A DNA stretch of 5,745 nucleotides from Acidobacteriota bacterium (GTDB lineage Bacteria; Acidobacteriota; Vicinamibacteria; Vicinamibacterales; UBA8438), in contig SXOW01000460.1 in NCBI GenBank assembly GCA_005778315.1, positions 1 to 5,745 of the forward strand, read 5' to 3'. The notes under the pieces are model-generated. The model did no database searches, was not told the DNA's origin, and worked only from the letters and a program-made list of their open reading frames with translations. Each line of letters begins with the position of its first letter. Positions within the stretch are counted from its first letter, which is position 1. Positions 1 through 5,745 of the stretch are shown here, in pieces. The position numbers and the translations under genes were made by a program.

Positions 1-1413
1 CTCGTCGTGCCCGAGACCGACGTGTTCAGCTATGACAGCTACGCCACACTGGACGTGACCGATAAGGTCGTGGTCGTGCTCCGCTATTTTCCCGAGGACG
101 CGGAACAGGACTTGCGGTCCGCGTTTTCGCGCTACTCCGGGCTGCGTTTCAAGGCCCAGGCGGTGCGTCAGCGCGGCGCGAAGGGACTGTTGGTCGTCAC
201 CGGGCCACGGTCGCCCAACGCCGGTGCGCTGGTGCCGATGACCGCCGACACCGCGGTGGCGGACTCCGGCATTGCGGCGGCCAGCATCAGTCTGGGGGTG
301 GCGGACGCGATCTTCGCCTATGCCGACACGACGCTGGAAGAGGCGCAGCGCGCGCTCGATTCCGGAAATCCGCACGTGAACGGATTCGAGATTCCGGTCG
401 ACGTGACCCTCGACGCGCAGGTCGTCCGGGAGCGGCAGACCGGCTACAACGTGGTCGGGTACCTGCCCCCTACGCTGGACACGGTGCACGAACGACCCTA
501 CGTCGTCCTGGGTGCGCACTATGACCATCTGGGGCGCGGTGAGGATGGGAGTTCGCTGGCCAAGACGGACGAAGCCGGCGACATCCACAACGGGGCCGAC
601 GACAACGCCTCGGGGGTCGCCGCGGTACTCGCCGCCGGGGCTGCGCTCGCGGCTCAAGAACGTGCCCGCGGCGTCGTCCTGGCGTTTTGGTCCGGAGAAG
701 AACTTGGGCTGCTCGGCTCGGCCGACTTCGTACAGAACGAGCCCGTTCCGGTCGACCAGATCGCCGCGTACGTGAACTTCGACATGGTCGGCCGGCTTCG
801 CGACAACAAGCTCAGCGTCCAGGCGCTGGGCAGCAGCGGGATCTGGTCAGACCTGGTGGACGAGGTCAATCGGGCCTTCGATTTCGAGCTTCAGAAGGTC
901 ACGGATCCGTATCTGCCGACTGACGTCATGAGCTTCAATCTGGCTGAGGTGCCGAGCCTGGCCCTCTTCACCGGGAGCCACGAGGACTATCACCGTCCCA
1001 CGGATGACGCCGGCACGGTCAACTTCGTGGACCTTGACCGAATCGCCAGCTACGGGGCCGCCATCGCGGCGCATCTGGTCGCTGAGCCTCAGCCGCCGGA
1101 GTTCGTTCGGGTGGAGCGCACCGGGCAAGAGGGCGGCCAGATGCAGATTCGCTTGTACACCGGCACCATTCCGGACTACGCCGCAGAGGTGGACGGGCTC
1201 CTGCTGTCGGGAGTGATGGGTGGCGGTCCAGCCGAAAAATCGGGTCTCCAGGAGGGAGACGTGATCGTCGAGTTGGCCGGACAGTCGATCGCCAACATCT
1301 ATGACTACACCTACGCGCTCGACCTGCTCAAGGTTGGCGAGCCCACCCCCGTGGTGTTTGTCCGCGACGGAACCCGCATAGAGACCACGCTTGTTGCAGA
1401 AGTCAGACAGTAG
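1..1413 (+). CDS. M28 family zinc metallopeptidase with PA and PDZ domains, 5'-truncated by window edge
   Basis: Predicted exported zinc-dependent aminopeptidase or carboxypeptidase of family M28. The frame is open to the window edge. The GTG at 7 (taken here as residue 1) is not a convincing start, because no signal peptide follows and the protein begins inside a PA-type insert domain (about residues 1-115). The catalytic domain covers about 145-358. The expected metal ligands are present: H171 in GAHYDH, the Asp of GADDNASG (198/199), E231-E232 in SGEELGLLGS (general base plus ligand), D259 in NFDMVGR and H329 in DYHRPTDD. A PDZ domain (about 375-465) contains GGGPAEKSGLQEGDVIVELAG, here cited as positions 405-425, and may gate substrates or partners. 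It ends in TAG. PA-M28-PDZ proteins in this family usually carry a signal peptide and are periplasmic or secreted; that part would lie upstream. The exact substrate cannot be read from sequence. The family assignment is secure. Confidence 0.93.
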   Translation, partial: LVVPETDVFSYDSYATLDVTDKVVVVLRYFPEDAEQDLRSAFSRYSGLRFKAQAVRQRGAKGLLVVTGPRSPNAGALVPMTADTAVADSGIAAASISLGVADAIFAYADTTLEEAQRALDSGNPHVNGFEIPVDVTLDAQVVRERQTGYNVVGYLPPTLDTVHERPYVVLGAHYDHLGRGEDGSSLAKTDEAGDIHNGADDNASGVAAVLAAGAALAAQERARGVVLAFWSGEELGLLGSADFVQNEPVPVDQIAAYVNFDMVGRLRDNKLSVQALGSSGIWSDLVDEVNRAFDFELQKVTDPYLPTDVMSFNLAEVPSLALFTGSHEDYHRPTDDAGTVNFVDLDRIASYGAAIAAHLVAEPQPPEFVRVERTGQEGGQMQIRLYTGTIPDYAAEVDGLLLSGVMGGGPAEKSGLQEGDVIVELAGQSIANIYDYTYALDLLKVGEPTPVVFVRDGTRIETTLVAEVRQ

Positions 1414-1486
1414 GGGCCGTGCATCCGCACCTACGGTCCTGATAGTGTAGGAAGGTTGTCAACTTGGCGGACGTGGCCGGAGGCGC

Positions 1487-1515
1487 TTGCAATCCACATG
1501 TCGTGTCGGAATATT
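1487..1515 (+). promoter_or_regulatory. Possible sigma70-type promoter for the TonB-dependent receptor
   Basis: TTGCAA at 1487-1492 (4 of 6 matches to TTGACA) and AATATT at 1510-1515 (4 of 6 matches to TATAAT) are separated by exactly 17 nt. Transcription would begin near 1522, giving a leader of roughly 38 nt before the ATG at 1560. The -10 candidate is the AT-rich centre of the palindrome at 1500-1525, so a repressor bound there would block it. Matches of this quality arise by chance, and promoter consensus in the host is unknown; the favourable points are the spacing and the location in the only sizeable gap before the receptor. Confidence 0.3.
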
Positions 1516-1525
1516 CCGAGACGAC
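1500..1525. promoter_or_regulatory. 26-nt near-perfect palindrome, candidate operator upstream of the TonB-dependent receptor
   Basis: The core TCGGAATATTCCGA (1506-1519) is its own reverse complement. After one mismatched pair (G1505/G1520) the symmetry continues for five more pairs, GTCGT at 1500-1504 against ACGAC at 1521-1525, so 12 of 13 pairs match. The zero-spacer symmetry and AT-rich centre in a GC-rich setting resemble a binding site for a dimeric regulator more than a terminator; no T-tract follows. It ends 34 nt before the chosen ATG and covers the candidate -10. I do not recognise the motif as a Fur, Zur or other named box. As RNA it could also fold into a hairpin with an AAUAUU loop. 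Confidence 0.5.
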
Positions 1526-1559
1526 GACGACCAATTTTCCAGGGTTTGAGTCTTCCTAC

Positions 1560-3590
1560 ATGATGTGTGGTGCACTGCGCGCCGGCCATGGCTGGCGTCA
1601 GATGTCTTCGGCGCTGCTGTTGTCGCTCTTGGTGGCGGCCAGTGCGTCAGCCCAGTCGACCGGCGGGCTGGTTGGAACCCTGCGGTCTCCCAACGGCGAA
1701 CTGGTCGTGGGGGCGGTGGTGACGGCGACGGGAGACGGCCGCGTCCGCGGCGCACGTACCGACGAAGCCGGAGAGTTTCGATTCGAGGATCTGGTCCCCG
1801 GGCCCCAGACGCTGACGACCGATCAAGCGCCCTTCGTGCTCGACCGGGACACGCCGGTGGAGATCGTGGCTGGGATCACGATTCGTCGGGATTTGGTACT
1901 CGTGCCGCCGGACCGCGCGCGCAGCGGGTGGCAGCCCGATCGGATGAAGGAAACCTATCCAGGACTGTCGGCCGCCGTCTTTGACAGAGACGCGGTAGAG
2001 GGTGGTCGGATGCCGCTCGCGCGTATCGTCGCACGGTCACCTGGTGTCAGTGTGGCTCGATCGGGTGGCGTGGGTCATCCGACGTCTCTGCGGTTTCGCG
2101 GAGCGGAGGCCGGTCCGCGTGCGCTCCTCACGGATGGCCTCCCATTGGACGACCTCGCACACCGCTGGCACCTGGGCGCGCCCGGTACGACCGACATGGT
2201 CGAGGTGGTCACAGGCGCGCCCACCAGCGCGCGGCGCACGGATTTGGCTGGGCTGGTGCACCTCGTACGCCGCTCGGTAGACGAGACCAGTCCGATCCTC
2301 GCGATTGATGCGGAAGGCGGAGACTTCGGCTGGCGTCAACTCGGCGCAACAATAGCCGGACGGCGGGGCGAGTACGACTGGAGCCTTGGCGTCAGGAATC
2401 TCGAGACTGACAACGAGGTGCCGAACAGCCAGTATTCGCAAACCGCGCTGGCCGGCACCCTCGACGTGCGGAAAGGTGACATCTCGGCCCAGCTGATGTT
2501 TCGGGGGGAAGCGAGCGACGTGGGCTTGCCTGGGCAGACCGTGTTTGCGCCAGCTGACCTGGACGCGGGCGAAGACCGAACCCAGTGGACCACCGGCGCG
2601 GTGCTGCGGTTGCACCGGGGGCCGACGAACAAGCACGAACTCCGTCTCGTGGCCTCTCAAACCAATCGTCGCTCGCTGAATCCGCTCGATTCAGGAGGCG
2701 TCGGACTGCAGTCGGCGGACAACGTCGCGCTACGGGTGGAGATGCCGGACTTTGCCGACGCCGCTGGTCTTCGCAATGACACGCAGATGGCGCACCTCAC
2801 CTACGAATTCACGCTCGTGCCGGACGAGTTTCACTACATCGTGTTCGGCGGGACGGTGGAGGCAGAGTCGGGGCGCTTCGGTCAGAGCACCGCATTCGAC
2901 CAACAGCGGGCCAACTACGCCTTTTTCGGAGAAGACCGGCTCCAGGTGTTTCCCGACCTGCAGGTGACGGTCGGCGGCCGTGTCGTCAAGAATGGGCCGT
3001 TTGGTCTCTCCGCGCAGCCACGCGGGTCGCTCATCTATGACTTGGGACGCGGTTTTACCGCACATGGCAGCGGTGGGTTCGGTGTGGGCACGCCATCGCT
3101 TGAACAGCGATTCGGGGCGACGTTCGAGCGCCGCGGCACCGAGGATCTGTTGCAAGCCAAGAGCCGGGTTTTCGACGGCGGCGTCAGCGGTTCGCTCCTG
3201 CGCGGACGCGTCGCCGCGGATCTGACGGCGTTTCGCCACGAGTACACAGATCTGATCCTGCTCGGGGCGCTGGAGCTGCCGGACCTCTCGTCTAACGAGG
3301 AATTTCGCCAGCTGACCCTGGCCGGTCGTGCGCAGCTCGCGCTCGACGTCTTGGCCGGCCTGCGTAGTCCGCTTACGGCGATCGCGAACGACATCCGCAC
3401 CGGGTATGTCAATGTGCCGCTCAGTCGCGCGTATGGGGTGGAAGCCACCGTCTCCGTGACACCGATCTCCCAGGCGGAGCTGACGGCGGTCTACGCGTAC
3501 ACGAATAGCAAGGTCCTCAGCAGTACGGGTCTGATTCGTCCCGGGCAGGCGCTGCCCGAGGTCCCGTCGCACCGGGCTACGGTCACCTGA
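1560..3590 (+). CDS. TonB-dependent outer-membrane receptor (BtuB-like), ending early at an in-frame TGA
   Basis: Energy-dependent outer-membrane importer; the substrate is unknown. From ATG 1560 there are 676 codons before the TGA. Residues 1-31 form a signal peptide with basic residues R7/R13, a hydrophobic stretch SSALLLSLLVAA and ASA|Q cleavage. This favours 1560 (or ATG 1563) over ATG 1602, which would lack the basic part, and over TTG 1464, which would put 32 unlikely residues in front. Residues about 36-116 resemble a carboxypeptidase-regulatory-like beta-sandwich (GELVVGAVVTATG, GEFRFEDLVPG). A plug follows at about 140-238 (RSPGVSV, SLRFRGAEAG, LLTDGLPLDD, VEVVTGAP), then barrel strands from about 245. 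The order is like vitamin B12-type receptors, but that does not prove cobalamin transport, and I saw no cobalamin riboswitch in the leader. The barrel is incomplete here: the last strands lie beyond the stop, in frame. Without them the protein should not assemble normally. The ribosome binding site is weak (GAG at 1548-1550). Confidence 0.88.
   Translation: MMCGALRAGHGWRQMSSALLLSLLVAASASAQSTGGLVGTLRSPNGELVVGAVVTATGDGRVRGARTDEAGEFRFEDLVPGPQTLTTDQAPFVLDRDTPVEIVAGITIRRDLVLVPPDRARSGWQPDRMKETYPGLSAAVFDRDAVEGGRMPLARIVARSPGVSVARSGGVGHPTSLRFRGAEAGPRALLTDGLPLDDLAHRWHLGAPGTTDMVEVVTGAPTSARRTDLAGLVHLVRRSVDETSPILAIDAEGGDFGWRQLGATIAGRRGEYDWSLGVRNLETDNEVPNSQYSQTALAGTLDVRKGDISAQLMFRGEASDVGLPGQTVFAPADLDAGEDRTQWTTGAVLRLHRGPTNKHELRLVASQTNRRSLNPLDSGGVGLQSADNVALRVEMPDFADAAGLRNDTQMAHLTYEFTLVPDEFHYIVFGGTVEAESGRFGQSTAFDQQRANYAFFGEDRLQVFPDLQVTVGGRVVKNGPFGLSAQPRGSLIYDLGRGFTAHGSGGFGVGTPSLEQRFGATFERRGTEDLLQAKSRVFDGGVSGSLLRGRVAADLTAFRHEYTDLILLGALELPDLSSNEEFRQLTLAGRAQLALDVLAGLRSPLTAIANDIRTGYVNVPLSRAYGVEATVSVTPISQAELTAVYAYTNSKVLSSTGLIRPGQALPEVPSHRATVT
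3588..3590 (+). other. In-frame TGA interrupting the TonB-dependent receptor
   Basis: The reading frame runs ...SHRATVT, TGA, DLRLGRFSVGATMHYEG... with no frame change. Receptors of this type commonly have a strand here of the form 'RATVT-aromatic-DLRLGRFSVG', so TGG (Trp), one base away from TGA, is the natural original codon. TGA is used as the terminal codon of this receptor, of the lipoprotein and of dapE in the same window, so a genome-wide reassignment to Trp is unlikely. The options are a true nonsense mutation, a base-calling or assembly error, or local readthrough. Confidence 0.85.
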
Positions 3591-3857
3591 GACCTGCGCC
3601 TGGGCCGCTTCTCCGTGGGAGCGACCATGCACTACGAGGGTGCCAGGACCGCCGGCGTCGACTTCGTGGGTCGCGTGCTCGGTCTGAGCGGGTTGGAGAG
3701 CTATACACGCTGGGATGCTCGAGGACTCCTCCAGGTCACAGACGGGGTGGCCGTGTCGGTCGCCGGAGAGAATCTGACCGACGAGGTCTATCAGGAACTG
3801 CTCGGATACCCCGCCCTGGGACGTCTCGTGCGAGGCGGCATTCACGTGTCGTTCTGA
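3591..3857 (+). pseudogene. Detached C-terminal end of the TonB-dependent receptor barrel
   Basis: These 88 sense codons continue the receptor in the same frame after the TGA. They encode the final beta-strands, including the C-terminal motif AGENLTDEVYQELLGYPALGR and the ending GGIHVSF. The 'ENLTD..Y....GYP..GR' block and a terminal aromatic residue are hallmarks of TonB-dependent receptor C-termini, the latter being the signal for outer-membrane insertion by the BAM complex. GTG 3615 would be the first available start, but no ribosome binding site or signal peptide goes with it, so independent translation as an 80-residue protein is unlikely. With the TGA read as an amino acid the whole receptor would be 765 residues, a normal size. 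The preserved end and absence of further damage suggest a very recent lesion or a sequencing error. Confidence 0.85.
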
Positions 3858-3891
3858 TCGCCGGGTCGCCGGTCCGTCTCGTGTGATCACG

Positions 3892-3900
3892 AAAGGAAGT
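3892..3900 (+). promoter_or_regulatory. Ribosome binding site fixing the lipoprotein start
   Basis: AAAGGAAG lies 7-9 nt before ATG 3907 and is a good Shine-Dalgarno match. It supports the ATG over the in-frame GTG at 3883, which would place this site inside the coding sequence and add eight residues ahead of the signal peptide. Confidence 0.65.
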
Positions 3901-3906
3901 CGAAGG

Positions 3907-4425
3907 ATGTTCGGGAGACGCAACGTTGCCGTACTGCTGCTCGTGGGCGTATCGGCCTTCTCGGCCGTCGGGTGCAAGGAAGGTCTGCCGATAGGACCAA
4001 CGGGGCCGATTACGGTAGAGCTCTCTTCGGCGCCCGCGACGCTGACCGCTGAGCCGTCCACCGGGGTCACCGTCCTGGTCGCTGGCGCGCCGGTGGCGCT
4101 GGACTGGAAGGCGTCATTCGCGGTGGTGATCAAGCTTGACCTTGATTCCGATCCGGTTGCGATCACCGCCTTGAACAACGCTGTGCGTCAGGCGGTCGCC
4201 GGTGTCGGGGTGGTGCCTACGCCTCCTGACGCCGAGCGGTACTTGTTTGACCAGCGGGTGCGAGGCAATCGTGTGGAACCGGGCGGCGAGCAGGTCATCG
4301 ACTTTGACGTGTGGTACACGCTCCCGCGAGGTGGGCGGGAAGCGGTCGTCACCGTCAACATTACGTTCACGGCCGACTCTGGCAGCGCGTTTGTGAAGAC
4401 GCTCGACATCCCGGTGGCGCCCTGA
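3907..4425 (+). CDS. Predicted lipoprotein of unknown function
   Basis: A 172-residue protein with a clear lipoprotein signal: basic FGRRN, hydrophobic VAVLLLVGVSAFS, then lipobox AVGC with C23 as the lipidated residue. The mature part is about 150 residues. It opens with a Gly/Pro-rich tether (EGLPIGPTGP), then strand-like segments (TVELSSAP, TVLVAGAPVALDWKASFAVVIKLDL), one probable helix (ITALNNAVRQAVAGVGV) and an alternating hydrophobic C-terminus (VIDFDVWYTL, AVVTVNITFTA, VKTLDIPV). This looks like a small beta-sandwich, possibly Ig-like, but I recognise no family and no catalytic motif. It starts 49 bp after the receptor's true end and could be cotranscribed; small lipoproteins next to TonB-dependent receptors sometimes act as surface or periplasmic partners. 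That role is inference. K24 after the lipidated Cys does not give the Asp +2 inner-membrane retention signal known from E. coli, so outer-membrane sorting is plausible. Confidence 0.75.
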   Translation: MFGRRNVAVLLLVGVSAFSAVGCKEGLPIGPTGPITVELSSAPATLTAEPSTGVTVLVAGAPVALDWKASFAVVIKLDLDSDPVAITALNNAVRQAVAGVGVVPTPPDAERYLFDQRVRGNRVEPGGEQVIDFDVWYTLPRGGREAVVTVNITFTADSGSAFVKTLDIPVAP

Positions 4426-4440
4426 TGGTGAGGGGCCCAC
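4414..4440 (+). other. GC-rich hairpin spanning the lipoprotein stop codon
   Basis: GTGG (4414-4417) pairs with CCAC (4437-4440), and after a bulged C4418 GCCC (4419-4422) pairs with GGGC (4433-4436). That is eight pairs around a 10-nt loop containing the TGA stop. No T-tract follows, so it is not a standard intrinsic terminator; it could protect the 3' end of the message or help attenuate transcription ahead of dapE, or it may be chance in GC-rich sequence. Confidence 0.3.
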
Positions 4441-4596
4441 GCGATGCGATCGCGACTCGTCACGCGAGCAACTGTCCTTCGAGGAGTACAGGTTCCTAGG
4501 AGAGGGAACGGCATCCCGCTCGCCACCCGGGTCTCCACCAGCCGGGCCGTGGCTGATTTCACCGGCGACACCATCGACGCGCACTCCCCACCCGCG
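4426..4596. other. Gap between lipoprotein gene and dapE, or N-terminal extension of dapE
   Basis: These 171 bp have an open frame from ATG 4444 into dapE, but the encoded 51 residues are Arg/Thr/Ala-rich, show no signal peptide or domain, and precede the point where the DapE family begins. A strong Shine-Dalgarno-like run AGGAGAGGG (4498-4506) is present, yet no ATG, GTG or TTG follows at useful spacing; the in-frame codon 6 nt later is ATC (4513). GTG 4549 is another possible in-frame start without a ribosome binding site. GCGATCGC (4446-4453) is a perfect octamer palindrome. I see no convincing promoter. Confidence 0.45.
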
Positions 4597-5703
4597 ATGA
4601 CCGGTCCAGACTTCTCCGATCCCCGAGCCGGTCATCGTCGCCAGCTCCTTGTCCAGTTGATCAACATCCCCTCCGTCAGTCACCAGGAACGCCAACTGGC
4701 GGATTGGGTCGAAGGCCAGCTGCGGCAGGTGTCGCGAGGCGAGGTCCTGCGGGTGGTTGACGAAGTGGTCTTTCGTTTCCCCGCGCTGACCGGCAAACCC
4801 AAGATCATCTTCTGCGGCCACCTCGACACGGTACCGGCCAATGACAACCTGTCCGCCCGGGTCGAGGGCGATCGGGTCTATGGACTCGGCTCGTCGGATC
4901 TGAAGGCCGGCTTGGCGGTATTCCTCGATCTGGTCGCGACCCGCGACCCCGCCGCCTTGCACGTCGACCCCGTGTTTCTCTTTTACACCTGCGAGGAGGT
5001 GGCGTACCACGAGTCTGGCCTACTGGTGATTCAGCGAGAGCTGCCCGAACTATTGGAGGACACGCGTTTCGCCATTTGCGTGGAACCGACGGACAACGCC
5101 GTCGAGTTGGGCTGCCTCGGCAACCTGCAGGCCGAGGTAACGGTGCACGGCAAGGCGGCCCACTCGGCCCGTCCGTGGCTCGGTGCCAACGCGATTCACG
5201 CTGCGGTGCCGCTCATCGCGAAGATCGCGGCGGTACCGGAGCGGGCGGTGGACTTTGGTGAGCGCGTGCGCTATCGCGAAGTCGTCGGCGCCACCACCAT
5301 CGCTGGTGGCCGCGCCCGGAACGTGATCCCTGACGCCGTGCACGTAAATGTCAATTTTCGATTCGCACCCGACCGCAGTGGTGACGACGCGGTCGCCTGG
5401 ATGCGCGAGCTGGTCGGTGACGCGGGGACGATCGAGGTGAAAGACCTGTCGCCGGCCGGGCGCGTGCCGTCCGAGAATTCCTTCTGCCGCGCGTTGGTGG
5501 CTGCCGCCGGTGGCACCGTCCGCGCCAAGCAAGCATGGACGGACGTCGGTCGCTTCACCGCATGGGGTATCGATGCTGTCTCATGCGGACCCGGGATCCC
5601 GGCGCAGGCGCATCAGAAAGATGAGTACGCCACGATGACCGCGATGACCGAAAGCGTCGCCCTGTTCGAGCGTTTTCTCTACGACATGGGCGAGTCCAAA
5701 TGA
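4597..5703 (+). CDS. dapE: Succinyl-diaminopimelate desuccinylase, actinobacterial type (M20 metallohydrolase)
   Basis: Cytoplasmic di-zinc enzyme that removes succinate from N-succinyl-LL-2,6-diaminopimelate, giving LL-diaminopimelate for lysine and peptidoglycan. The 368-residue product from ATG 4597 has all expected landmarks: H75 and D77 in GHLDTVP, D101 in YGLGSSDLKAG, catalytic E133 and ligand E134 in YTCEEV, E163 in VEPTD, and H339 in AHQKDEY. The lid/dimerisation segment runs from about 175 to 285. Blocks such as AHSARPWLGANAIH, NVIPDA, NFRFAPDRS and VRAKQAWTDVGRF resemble, from memory, mycobacterial DapE closely, which separates it from the E. coli type and from generic M20 aminoacylases. 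ATG 4597 was chosen because homology begins at DPRAGHRRQLLVQLINIPS; the in-frame ATG 4444 and GTG 4549 would add 51 or 16 unexplained residues, although 4597 lacks a clear ribosome binding site. Its TGA overlaps the next start codon, suggesting a coupled diaminopimelate gene pair. Confidence 0.9.
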   Translation: MTGPDFSDPRAGHRRQLLVQLINIPSVSHQERQLADWVEGQLRQVSRGEVLRVVDEVVFRFPALTGKPKIIFCGHLDTVPANDNLSARVEGDRVYGLGSSDLKAGLAVFLDLVATRDPAALHVDPVFLFYTCEEVAYHESGLLVIQRELPELLEDTRFAICVEPTDNAVELGCLGNLQAEVTVHGKAAHSARPWLGANAIHAAVPLIAKIAAVPERAVDFGERVRYREVVGATTIAGGRARNVIPDAVHVNVNFRFAPDRSGDDAVAWMRELVGDAGTIEVKDLSPAGRVPSENSFCRALVAAAGGTVRAKQAWTDVGRFTAWGIDAVSCGPGIPAQAHQKDEYATMTAMTESVALFERFLYDMGESK

Positions 5704-5745
5704 ACCCCTTGTTGGAGGGCGACCGGGAATACCCCTTCGCGCGGC
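5700..5745 (+). CDS. Start of next gene, probably a class I/II aminotransferase (3'-truncated by window edge)
   Basis: ATG 5700 overlaps the dapE stop as ATGA, and the frame stays open to the window edge: MNPLLEGDREYPFAR. The pattern 'NPLL.G...YPF.R' resembles the N-terminus of fold-type I PLP aminotransferases, including those acting as succinyl-diaminopimelate aminotransferase (DapC). This would be the reaction step directly before DapE, so the context agrees. Fifteen residues are too few for a firm call, and no PLP-binding motif is in view. A purine-rich GGGCGAG at about 5689-5695 may serve as a weak ribosome binding site; the 4-base overlap suggests translational coupling. Confidence 0.6.
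   Translation, partial: MNPLLEGDREYPFAR

Noticed and set aside
1412..1440. Imperfect inverted repeat just after the M28 gene as a terminator
   Set aside because: The arms (AGGGGCCG and CGGTCCT) pair only with a wobble and a bulge, and no T-tract follows.
1519..1532. Short ACG triplet repeat beside the palindrome
   Set aside because: Only three to four copies in a GC-rich region, too short to treat as a meaningful repeat.
1464..1559. TTG 1464 as start of the receptor
   Set aside because: It would add 32 residues ahead of a good signal peptide and would put the palindrome and candidate promoter inside coding sequence.
2037..2660. Antisense open frame of 207 codons within the receptor
   Set aside because: It lies opposite conserved plug and early barrel sequence and its translation has no family features.
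1560..3857. Naming the receptor btuB
   Set aside because: The plug resembles vitamin B12-type receptors, but no riboswitch or cobalamin genes are nearby and the plug signature is shared by receptors for many substrates.
3879..3892. Small stem-loop TCGTG-TGAT-CACGA before the lipoprotein ribosome binding site
   Set aside because: Only five base pairs with a four-base loop, no T-tract; short symmetric sequences like this are frequent and nothing else supports a role.
2730..4178. Long antisense open frame of 482 codons on the - strand across the receptor 3' half and the lipoprotein
   Set aside because: It lies opposite well-supported receptor and lipoprotein coding sequence, its translation is rich in Arg/His/Gln with no recognisable domain, and long antisense frames are normal in GC-rich DNA.
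4114..5010. Antisense open frame of 298 codons opposite the lipoprotein and dapE
   Set aside because: It is a shadow of two real genes; no motif, signal or ribosome binding site supports it.

Overview
The window is GC-rich DNA with every convincing gene on the + strand. It suggests a Gram-negative bacterium: there is a TonB-dependent outer-membrane receptor and a lipobox-bearing lipoprotein. Several traits together are reminiscent of Acidobacteriota, perhaps Vicinamibacteria: a receptor with an N-terminal carboxypeptidase-regulatory-like domain, an exported-type PA/M28/PDZ peptidase, and an actinobacterial-type DapE next to an aminotransferase-like gene. That assignment is inference from gene style and was not tested.

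Layout. Positions 1-1413 hold the 3' part of an M28 zinc aminopeptidase with a C-terminal PDZ domain; its beginning lies outside the window. A 146-bp gap follows. It contains a 26-nt palindrome with one mismatched pair (1500-1525), which overlaps a possible -10 element. Next is a BtuB-like TonB-dependent receptor (1560-3857), interrupted at 3588-3590 by one in-frame TGA where a tryptophan would fit; the last 88 codons continue in the same frame to a normal C-terminus ending in Phe. Then come an unrecognised small lipoprotein (3907-4425), a 171-bp stretch without a clear gene, a complete dapE (4597-5703), and the first 15 codons of a next gene (5700 onward) that overlaps dapE by ATGA.

How the genes relate. 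The receptor and lipoprotein are 49 bp apart and could share a transcript; the peptidase upstream would act in the periplasm or outside the cell. A peptide or cofactor scavenging role for these three is only a guess. dapE and the following gene look translationally coupled and probably belong to the diaminopimelate/lysine branch, a separate housekeeping unit. I saw no RNA genes, CRISPR arrays, insertion sequences or phage genes. I found no clear new multi-gene system. The signals most worth checking are the single-stop interruption of the receptor and the palindrome in front of it.
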